Assembly (NCBI GenBank): GCA_964621445.1
Contig: CAZUNO010000029.1
Span: 1-5,085 of the forward strand
Direction of reading: 5' to 3'
DNA from: CAZUNO01 sp964621445 [NCBI: Candidatus Hadarchaeota archaeon]
GTDB taxonomy: Archaea; CAYQAE01; CAYVLA01
Length of the DNA stretch: 5,085 bases
Numbering within the stretch: position 1 is the stretch's first letter; the number at the start of each line of letters is the position of its first letter. The notes under the pieces are model-generated. The model searched no databases. It was not told the origin of the DNA and saw only the letters and a list, made by a program, of their open reading frames with translations. Made by a program: the position numbers and the translations under genes. Of this stretch, positions 1 through 5,085 are shown piece by piece.

Positions 1-5
1 TCAGG

Positions 6-80
6 TGGGCCCGGCGGGATTTGAACCCGCGATATCCAGGTCCGAAGCCTGGCGCCCAATCCTAGCTAGGCCACGAGCCC
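6..80 (-). tRNA. tRNA-Arg, anticodon UCG
   Basis: The minus strand folds into a complete cloverleaf. The 7-bp acceptor stem pairs positions 80-74 with 13-7 (one G-U pair). The D arm is 4 bp with a 10-nt loop, the anticodon stem is 5 bp (CCAGG/CCTGG), the variable loop is 5 nt, and the T stem is 5 bp (GCGGG/CCCGC) closing the loop TTCAAAT. The anticodon loop CTTCGGA (47-41) puts TCG at 45-43, so it reads CGA and probably CGG arginine codons. The discriminator is A at position 6, followed by CCT, so the 3' CCA is not encoded and must be added after transcription, as is common in archaea. No intron is visible. A TATA-like element lies at the right distance upstream. Confidence 0.96.
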
Positions 81-97
81 CGTAAGCCCTCCGGGTG

Positions 98-118
98 GAA
101 GGGTTAAAATATTTCCCC
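98..118. promoter_or_regulatory. Archaeal BRE/TATA element, possibly bidirectional
   Basis: An AT-only core (104-114) stands out in otherwise GC-rich DNA. On the minus strand it reads as a purine-rich BRE-like stretch (GGGGAA) followed by ATATTTTAA. Its centre is about 28 bp from the first base of the tRNA, which is the spacing expected for an archaeal TATA box and start site. On the plus strand the same core is preceded by GGAAGGG, also BRE-like, and would start transcription near 135, upstream of the UroD-like gene. Assignment to the tRNA is strong. Use in the plus direction is inferred; a weaker alternative for that direction is the TTTATCTA at 128-135. Confidence 0.7.
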
Positions 119-209
119 TGGCTCCCATTTATCTACCAGGCCCGACCTATTGGTCCAGGATTTCCAGACAGGGAGATGCACCATATTGAACGCCGACAAG
201 TCAGACGGT

Positions 210-1190
210 ATGACCGGAAGGGAACTCGTGAAGCGAGCGGTTCTTTTCAAGGGCCCTGAACGGGTCCCCAGGGCCCTGCCCGACCCCTGGGGCAGCGACT
301 TTTTCTCGGTCGGGGTTGGAAAGGACCCAGAGTGGGAGCCCGAGGTGGAGGGAGAGGACGAGTGGGGATGCGTATGGAAGAAGGTCTCCGTGCAGGACAG
401 AACCATGGGGCAGGTAAAGGTACACCCCCTGGAGGATTACTCCAAGCTGGACGATTTTCCCTTTCCCGATTACGATATCCCGGAGAGATACGAACACATA
501 CCAGAGAAGCTGGAGGAGAACGAGGAGGAAAAGTTCGTTCTCTGCAGCGTTCCGCTGTCCCTGATCCACCGCCTGGATTACCTGAGGGGTAATAGGAACG
601 CCATGATGGACCCCTACAAGCACCCTGAGGAGCTGAGAACCCTCCTGGGCAAGATGACCGAGATCACCCTTGCCTCTCTGGAACACCTTTCCGGCCTGGG
701 AATCGACGGCATCATATCCTGCGATGACTGGGGTCTGCAGGACCGCTCCCTGATGCCTCCCCAGACCTTCCGGAAGTTCTTCAAACCCTTCTACAGGAAG
801 ATCTACCACAGGGCACACAGCTACGGCATGCTGAACTTCCTCCACAGCTGCGGCCACATAACCGAGCTGCTGGACGACTTCATAGAAGCGGAGCTGAACG
901 TCATACAGATGGACCAGCAGCAGAACATGGGAGTCCAGTTCCTGGCCGACAACTTCGGGGGCCGCATATGCTTCTGGTGCCCGGTCGATATCCAGAACAC
1001 CATGATACACGGAACCGTGGACGAGGTCAGGGCCTACGCGAAGAACCTGATCGACTCCCTGGGCTGCTTCAACGGGGGCTTCATCTCCAAGTGGTACCCG
1101 TCCCCGGACGCGGTCCAGCACTCCTGGGAGAAGATAAACGCCATGTCCGAGGCCTTCGTGAAGTACGGCAACTACGACGGGCAATTCTAG
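210..1190 (+). CDS. Uroporphyrinogen decarboxylase-like (MtaA/CmuA-type) protein
   Basis: A 326-residue protein of the URO-D/cobalamin-dependent methyltransferase superfamily, a single TIM barrel. Visible marks in order are the typical N-terminus MTGRELVKRAVLFKGPERVP, a DDWG motif at residues 172-175, the HSCG motif at 212-215 (His-x-Cys, the first two zinc ligands in MtaA/MtbA enzymes), a VDIQ strand at 259-262, GT at 268-269 and GGFI near 289. Relatives either decarboxylate uroporphyrinogen or move methyl groups between corrinoid proteins and thiols. The DDWG/HSCG pattern fits the uncharacterised methyltransferase-like branch, not heme-pathway HemE. No corrinoid protein lies nearby, so the substrate is unknown. 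ATG 210 matches where relatives begin. TTG 186 is in frame with a GGGAG 10 nt upstream (171-175) and could be the true start, adding eight residues; TTG 150 is unlikely. The gene ends in TAG 11 bp before the sulfatase-like gene, which suggests one transcript. No signal peptide is seen. Confidence 0.88.
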   Translation: MTGRELVKRAVLFKGPERVPRALPDPWGSDFFSVGVGKDPEWEPEVEGEDEWGCVWKKVSVQDRTMGQVKVHPLEDYSKLDDFPFPDYDIPERYEHIPEKLEENEEEKFVLCSVPLSLIHRLDYLRGNRNAMMDPYKHPEELRTLLGKMTEITLASLEHLSGLGIDGIISCDDWGLQDRSLMPPQTFRKFFKPFYRKIYHRAHSYGMLNFLHSCGHITELLDDFIEAELNVIQMDQQQNMGVQFLADNFGGRICFWCPVDIQNTMIHGTVDEVRAYAKNLIDSLGCFNGGFISKWYPSPDAVQHSWEKINAMSEAFVKYGNYDGQF

Positions 1191-1197
1191 GATGGGA
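1189..1197 (+). promoter_or_regulatory. Ribosome binding site overlapping the previous stop
   Basis: AGGATGGGA runs from the last two bases of the TAG of the upstream gene into the 11-bp gap, a few bases before ATG 1202. It is an imperfect match to the archaeal GGAGGTGA consensus. Its position favours ATG 1202 as the start of the sulfatase-like gene and fits translation coupled to the upstream gene. Confidence 0.5.
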
Positions 1198-1201
1198 TAC
1201 C

Positions 1202-2599
1202 ATGTCCAGGCCCAACATCATCCTAATGGTCTCCGACACCCTGAGGCTCGACCATCTCGGTTGCTACGGGAACCCCGATATCAGAACCCCCAACATCGAC
1301 CGGCTTGCCAGGGATTCCCTGCTGTTCACCAACGCCTTTCCCGAATCCCTGCCCACCGTTCCGGTGAGACGGGCCCTGCACACCGGCAGGAGGGCCTATC
1401 CCTTCAGGGACTACAAACCGGTAAAATGGGACATCGTGTACCTTCCCGGCTGGCAGCCCATGGATCCCGATGAGGACACCCTGGCCGAGAACCTCGCCGG
1501 CTCGGGCTACCACACGGGGTTCATTACCGATACCCTGCCCTACTTCGCCCCCGGCTACAACTTTAGGAGGGGGTTCTATCAGTGGGATTTCATAAGGGGC
1601 CAGCAACAGGACAGGTGGCGTTCCCCCTATTCGGTTTCCGCCGAACGGCTGAGAAAATACGGGGCAACCAAGGAGGACAGGGGCCCCAACTCCATAGTCC
1701 CCATGCACCTGGCAAACACGGCCCAGGTGAGGCACGAGGAGGACACCTCCACGGCCAGGACCTTCAAGTCGGCCGTGAAATTCCTGGAGGAGAACCGGGA
1801 AGCACAGCCCTTCTACCTGCTGGTTGACTGTTTCGATCCCCACGAGCCCTGGGATGCTCCCCAAAAATACTACGAGATGTACGGCGACCCCGACTATGAC
1901 GGAAGGCGCCTGGTTCACCCCCGATACGGCCCGGCCGATTCCTGCTACACCGATTCTGAGGTCGAGTACATGGCCGCCCAGTACAAGGCCCACGTCTCCC
2001 TGGTCGATGCCTGGATGGGACACTTCCTGGACAGGCTCCAGGAACTGGGCCTTGACCACAACACGGCAGTGTTTCTCACCAGCGACCATGGGACAAATCT
2101 AACCGACAACCCCAAGAACGTGGTTGGCAAGCCATCCTACTCGCTATACCCCGGGGTGATGCGTCTGCCCCTCATAGCCAGGCTTCCCTGGAATAAGGGA
2201 CGGGGAGAAAGATGTGAATCCCTGGTCTACAACCACGATATCACGGCCACCATATACGACCTGGCCGGCGTCGAGCCCGGCCAGCCGATAGACGGGCAGA
2301 GCCTTTCCCCTCTTCTGACCGGTGAGGGCGATTACAGGGAGAGGGAATACGTCACCTCCCGGTACGCGAACAACCTGTGCCATATCGATGGTAGTAACTG
2401 GGTAATATGCGGCATAGACGGGAATATAATCCACATCTTCGACCTCCAGGAGGACCCCGGCTGCCAGCGGGATATACAGGAGGTCGCGGATCCCGGGATT
2501 TTCCAGAATGCCTGGACCCACCTGCTGTTCGATGCCGGCGGCGAGTTCCCGGACTACCGGGAGAGGAAGAGCACCGACGCCATAGGCAGGGAGGAGTAG
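1202..2599 (+). CDS. Sulfatase/alkaline phosphatase superfamily hydrolase with Thr at nucleophile position
   Basis: A 465-residue protein of the sulfatase family (PF00884). The first strand, NIILMVSDTLRLDHLGCYGN (residues 5-24), carries the metal-binding Asp12, and TPNIDRLA follows. The active-site signature, normally C/S-x-P-S-R-xx-L-x-TGR, reads T52-V-P-V-R56-R-A-L-H-TGR, so the residue converted to formylglycine in classical sulfatases is Thr. Other family marks are FDPHEPWD (211-218), the metal-site SDHGT (294-298), GKPSY with Lys310 (309-313), and a C-terminal QEDPG stretch (416-420). It should cleave a sulfate, phosphate or phosphonate ester using divalent metal; with Thr, a phosphatase/phosphodiesterase-like mechanism is as plausible as sulfatase activity. 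There is no signal peptide, so it is predicted cytoplasmic. The reading frame is open much further upstream, into the preceding gene, but homology begins exactly at MSRPN. It is cotranscribed, by inference, with the UroD-like gene. Confidence 0.9.
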   Translation: MSRPNIILMVSDTLRLDHLGCYGNPDIRTPNIDRLARDSLLFTNAFPESLPTVPVRRALHTGRRAYPFRDYKPVKWDIVYLPGWQPMDPDEDTLAENLAGSGYHTGFITDTLPYFAPGYNFRRGFYQWDFIRGQQQDRWRSPYSVSAERLRKYGATKEDRGPNSIVPMHLANTAQVRHEEDTSTARTFKSAVKFLEENREAQPFYLLVDCFDPHEPWDAPQKYYEMYGDPDYDGRRLVHPRYGPADSCYTDSEVEYMAAQYKAHVSLVDAWMGHFLDRLQELGLDHNTAVFLTSDHGTNLTDNPKNVVGKPSYSLYPGVMRLPLIARLPWNKGRGERCESLVYNHDITATIYDLAGVEPGQPIDGQSLSPLLTGEGDYREREYVTSRYANNLCHIDGSNWVICGIDGNIIHIFDLQEDPGCQRDIQEVADPGIFQNAWTHLLFDAGGEFPDYRERKSTDAIGREE

Positions 2600-2605
2600 C
2601 CGTGT

Positions 2606-4150
2606 CTAGGAGGGTTCGAAGGACAGCCCCTCCATGGGATTTCCATCCGGGTCCCTGAACCTGAAGAAGAAACCCCACATCCCCTTTCTGTTACAAATCT
2701 TTAGCAGCAACCTGCTCCTTCCCTCCGGAAGACTCACCTTGACCGAGTCATCGTCCCTGTTGAGTCCCCTCTCCCCCTCGTGTTTCCATATCATCTCATC
2801 ATTTAGCCAAACCGCGATATCGTCATCACTTCCCAGGCCCACCAGGGTATCCCTCGGTTCGGGGCTCTCCACCATGCAGGCGGCGTATCCTATCGAATCA
2901 TTGACCAGCGTGTGCTGGCCGTAGAGGGCGTTTAGCCCCACCCATCCAGCATTGGAATCGCGCTCGATCCAGTGTATTGGCCCGTATTTCCCCGAATACT
3001 CGGCATCAAGATCGATCTCCTCCTCCGGCGGATGGACGGTATCCAACCTTCCCTTATCCGGGTCGTCGAAGGGGCTGACGATATGCCACCCCGGAACTAC
3101 CCCCGGTATGTCATTGGGGCTCTCCCAGTGACCGGTTGGCTGGATCCTCTCCTCCTCCATCCTCTGGGACTGGGTCGGAACTTCCAGCTTGCCCGTGGTC
3201 AGGATCTCGTTATGGATTCTGGCCATCTCCTTCTGGATGGGCTCGCTCTCCGACCATCCCCCCATGTTCTCCAGGCGGCAGGCAAACGCAATCAGCCCCG
3301 AGGCGCCCTCGCGTACGAAGTCCTGGGCCTGCTCCCTGATCTGTGAGGGGTTCGGCTTCATCTCCTCGTTCTCCCAGTAGGACTGGTACACCCCCACGAA
3401 GGGAATGCCGGGAACCCTTGCCCTGGCAGCGGTGAGCATCCACTGCAGGCGATCGCTGATCATGTACCTGTCGTATCCTCCGGTGCTCAGGGGGTAGAGA
3501 TAGATCATCATCAGGTCGCATACCCCGGGCCCGAAATTGCAGAGCGAGCCGGGAGAGCCGTACCCGGCACATACCGGGTGACTCTCATCACCATCCGCCC
3601 CTCGAATGGTGGAATACATTGATTTTAAGGCGGAAATGGCATCCCCTGGGCTGTCATCGAGGACGTAGTAGCCGAGCAGATTGGGCGAATCCTTTACCTC
3701 CCGCACCCGCTCCGCGCATTCACGGGGGTAGAAGAGGAAGATCCCCTCGTGGTGTTCCAAGGCCTCGGTCCCCTCAGCCCCCCTCTCGCAATCGGACAGG
3801 GATTCGCCATCGGACTCCCCGTACCTTATCAGCTCCCCCTCGACCTGCACCAGGCCCTGGTCCGGAATGTCCCTCTTGGCATGGATAAGGGGTATTTCGG
3901 TCTGGGTGGGGGAGATGCGGTCTCCAAGCCTGGGGAGTCCATACAGCCTGTGGGTCAGGTGATAGAGCACCTTCATGGAGTTGTCATAGATGAACTCGCC
4001 CACCTCGGTTCCGGGATCCAGCATCTCTTTTCCCCCTATCACCGTGTTCATGCCCACCTCGGAGACCAGCTCCAGGTCATCCAGACTGGAAGCGGTGTAG
4101 GTGCCGAGAATGGGATCCCCTTCAACCGAAAATGGTGTTCTAATCTCCAT
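2606..4150 (-). CDS. Glycoside-hydrolase-like TIM-barrel protein with C-terminal sugar-binding-type domain
   Basis: A 514-residue protein with three recognisable parts. Residues about 10-75 and 138-315 look like a TIM barrel: GTYTASSLDDLELVSEVGMN (16-35), LLGYYVLDD (158-166, Asp165/166 at a likely strand 4 end), PFVGVYQSYWE (250-260, Glu260 at a likely strand 7 end) and GASGLIAFACR (282-292). Residues 78-138 form an insertion with the pattern VEGELIRYGES..LSDCERGAEGTEA. Residues about 353-511 form a jelly-roll-type domain with WHIVSPFDDP, a PPEEEIDL stretch, GSDDDIAVWLND (440-451), RGLNRDDDSV and GFFFRFRDPDG. This C-terminal domain type is frequent in large hydrolases of Planctomycetes and Verrucomicrobia. 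The catalytic role of Asp165/166 and Glu260 is inferred; the protein may instead be a non-catalytic or lyase-type barrel. No signal peptide is seen, which is unusual for such a domain set. GAGG (4161-4158) precedes the ATG by 7 nt. It lies 63 bp downstream of the TatD-like gene. Confidence 0.8.
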   Translation of the reverse strand: MEIRTPFSVEGDPILGTYTASSLDDLELVSEVGMNTVIGGKEMLDPGTEVGEFIYDNSMKVLYHLTHRLYGLPRLGDRISPTQTEIPLIHAKRDIPDQGLVQVEGELIRYGESDGESLSDCERGAEGTEALEHHEGIFLFYPRECAERVREVKDSPNLLGYYVLDDSPGDAISALKSMYSTIRGADGDESHPVCAGYGSPGSLCNFGPGVCDLMMIYLYPLSTGGYDRYMISDRLQWMLTAARARVPGIPFVGVYQSYWENEEMKPNPSQIREQAQDFVREGASGLIAFACRLENMGGWSESEPIQKEMARIHNEILTTGKLEVPTQSQRMEEERIQPTGHWESPNDIPGVVPGWHIVSPFDDPDKGRLDTVHPPEEEIDLDAEYSGKYGPIHWIERDSNAGWVGLNALYGQHTLVNDSIGYAACMVESPEPRDTLVGLGSDDDIAVWLNDEMIWKHEGERGLNRDDDSVKVSLPEGRSRLLLKICNRKGMWGFFFRFRDPDGNPMEGLSFEPS

Positions 4151-4155
4151 GTTTT

Positions 4156-4161
4156 ACCCTC
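4156..4161 (-). promoter_or_regulatory. Ribosome binding site of the barrel-protein gene
   Basis: GAGGGT on the minus strand sits 5 nt before ATG 4150 (its GAGG core at 7 nt), a good match to the archaeal anti-Shine-Dalgarno. An upstream ATG at 4181-4179 is out of frame, so this site decides the start. The gap to the preceding gene (4151-4213) also holds a T5 run on the minus strand at 4193-4189 but no convincing TATA box, so cotranscription with the TatD-like gene is possible but not certain. Confidence 0.55.
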
Positions 4162-4213
4162 ACACCCAGGTTAGGATCCATGGGACTGAAAAAGATTATC
4201 GGCTTTCCTGGAT

Positions 4214-5071
4214 TCACAGGGATACCTCTATTCCATAGGTCCTCTCCACATTGGTCGCATGAATCGCCCACGCGGCCTCCGGATCCATATCCCCATCCCT
4301 GATCATCCTCCTGGTCACCCGGGGAACGGTCCTGGGCCCCAGCACGGCTCCCGGCCTCCGGGGGTCATCCATGAAATCGGTCTCCATGAGGAATCGACTC
4401 CCCTCCCGGAGAGCGCGACCCATCTCATCCTTCCTGGCCAGGATCGAGGGCATCAACCCCGTCTCCCGCCCCGCCGCTTCCAGGGGAGGGGAGTGGTGCT
4501 TGACCACCTTTTCCGGAGACAACCCAGATTTTCGGGCAATTCCGGAAATCTCCTCGAACTGCGATCGATCCCCGGTCTCCGTATGCAGTTGCACCGCGCA
4601 GCCCAGGTCGGCGGCCAGATCGAAGGCGTGCGCCATCAGGTCATTTGATGCCTCCCACACCTCTTGGGACACCTGGAAGTGGGGTCTCCCTATCTCCCCC
4701 AGAGCAACTGCCCTTCCCTCTCTTACCAGACCCGCGGAGAGCTCCAGGGCCTCCACCATCAGCTCAACTGCCCGGTCTCCCCCCAGGGGCTCCCACAGCT
4801 TGACCAGCTGGACGGGGTGAGGACCGACCACCCCGTAGGCCCGGACACCGGCATCGTTCATCATCTCCACGCATTCCAGAAAACCGTCCAGTGCCCGGAC
4901 GAAATCCCGCCTACACCCGAGTTTGGTGTTGCCCTCCTCCAGGAGCTTGTTAACCACCATGATGTGGGTACCCCCGGACCGGGCAAAGGTCCTGGCAACC
5001 TCTCTCGGTCCCTTGCCCCCGCTGGGATTGACATGCATGTGATTGTCGGTTATGGGTATCTCCTCTTCCAT
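4214..5071 (-). CDS. TatD-like metal-dependent hydrolase (COG1099-type)
   Basis: A 285-residue amidohydrolase-fold protein with all the metal ligands expected of the TatD group: HMH at residues 11-13, Glu126 in GEIGRPHF, His163 in QLHTETG, His192/193 in KHHSPP, and Asp232 in METDFMDDPRRPG. The phrases GGTHIMVVNK (33-42), VALGEIGRPHF (122-132) and DDPRRPGAVLGP (235-246) match my memory of the archaeal family annotated as predicted metal-dependent hydrolase (COG1099), and the length fits a complete member. It probably uses two divalent metals to hydrolyse a phosphoester or amide bond in the cytoplasm, but the substrate is not known. The start ATG 5071 follows GGAGATGG, and MEEEIPITDNHMHV is where relatives begin. 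It is the first gene of the minus-strand pair; any promoter lies outside the window. Confidence 0.92.
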   Translation of the reverse strand: MEEEIPITDNHMHVNPSGGKGPREVARTFARSGGTHIMVVNKLLEEGNTKLGCRRDFVRALDGFLECVEMMNDAGVRAYGVVGPHPVQLVKLWEPLGGDRAVELMVEALELSAGLVREGRAVALGEIGRPHFQVSQEVWEASNDLMAHAFDLAADLGCAVQLHTETGDRSQFEEISGIARKSGLSPEKVVKHHSPPLEAAGRETGLMPSILARKDEMGRALREGSRFLMETDFMDDPRRPGAVLGPRTVPRVTRRMIRDGDMDPEAAWAIHATNVERTYGIEVSL

Positions 5072-5078
5072 GACCCGC

Positions 5079-5085
5079 CATCTCC
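5079..5085 (-). promoter_or_regulatory. Ribosome binding site of the TatD-like gene
   Basis: The minus strand enters the window with GGAGATG, close to the archaeal GGAGGTG consensus. The GGAG core lies 10 nt before ATG 5071. It supports that start over any start outside the window. Confidence 0.6.

Noticed and set aside
1-209. tRNA-Arg as an integration site for a mobile element carrying the operon
   Set aside because: Integration usually targets the tRNA 3' end, which faces left out of the window. The cargo genes are on the 5' side, and no integrase or direct repeat of the tRNA end was seen to the right.
150-209. TTG at 150 as the start of the UroD-like gene
   Set aside because: No ribosome binding site precedes it, the added residues match nothing in the family, and it lies very near the predicted transcription start.
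201-1184. Long open frame (327 codons) on the minus strand opposite the UroD-like gene
   Set aside because: It is antisense to a gene with clear family motifs, has a low-complexity Val/Leu/Gly-rich translation with no recognisable motif, and is expected from GC-rich codon bias.
210-1190. Assignment of the UroD-like gene as hemE
   Set aside because: The HSCG and DDWG motifs and overall pattern point to the methyltransferase-like branch, and no heme-pathway genes are nearby.
968-1201. N-terminal extension of the sulfatase-like frame back into the UroD-like gene
   Set aside because: It overlaps a supported gene, its translation is Arg-rich without motifs, and family homology begins exactly at ATG 1202.
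1223-2089. Long open frame (288 codons) on the minus strand opposite the sulfatase-like gene
   Set aside because: It is antisense to a well-supported gene and its translation is Val/Gly-rich with no family pattern; a codon-bias shadow.
4189-4200. T5 run on the minus strand after the TatD-like gene as a terminator
   Set aside because: Archaeal terminators can be oligo-T, but five T residues in an otherwise mixed stretch are too weak to call and the next gene is only 40 nt further on.

Overview
The window reads as a piece of an archaeal chromosome with high GC content. Four things support this. (1) The tRNA-Arg gene at the left edge does not encode the 3' CCA and has a well-placed archaeal TATA box about 28 bp upstream. 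(2) The only AT-rich island in the left intergenic region looks like a BRE/TATA element. (3) Ribosome binding sites of the GGAG/GAGG type precede several starts, and the codon choice favours AGG for arginine and ATA for isoleucine. (4) The rightmost gene closely resembles a TatD-like metallohydrolase family (COG1099) that I know mainly from archaea. I cannot place the lineage firmly; a euryarchaeal or Thermoplasmatota-like mesophile, or another uncultured archaeon, would fit.

Layout from left to right: tRNA-Arg(UCG) on the minus strand (6-80); a short divergent promoter region (81-209); a plus-strand pair made of a uroporphyrinogen-decarboxylase-like (MtaA/CmuA-type) protein (210-1190) and, 11 bp later, a sulfatase-superfamily hydrolase (1202-2599). 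A 6-bp convergent junction follows. Then comes a minus-strand pair, listed in transcription order: the TatD-like metallohydrolase (5071-4214) and, 63 bp downstream of it, a three-part glycoside-hydrolase-like protein (4150-2606). About 94% of the window is coding, and no gene-free stretch exceeds 130 bp.

Three of the four proteins (UroD-like, sulfatase-like, and barrel plus sugar-binding-type domain) belong to family types that I associate with carbohydrate breakdown loci of Planctomycetes, Lentisphaerae, Verrucomicrobia and similar bacteria. Here they sit together in an archaeal context and none shows a signal peptide, so the predicted chemistry is intracellular. A reasonable but unproven reading is a small catabolic module acting on a decorated sugar or glycoside: ester cleavage by the sulfatase-like enzyme, methyl-group or decarboxylation chemistry by the UroD-like enzyme, and glycan handling by the barrel protein. 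The TatD-like enzyme looks like an ordinary archaeal gene.

The most notable details are a threonine in place of the formylglycine-forming Cys/Ser of the sulfatase, a small inserted beta-type module within the barrel protein, and the apparent lack of the usual third zinc cysteine in the UroD-like protein. I saw no CRISPR array, insertion sequence, integrase or riboswitch.
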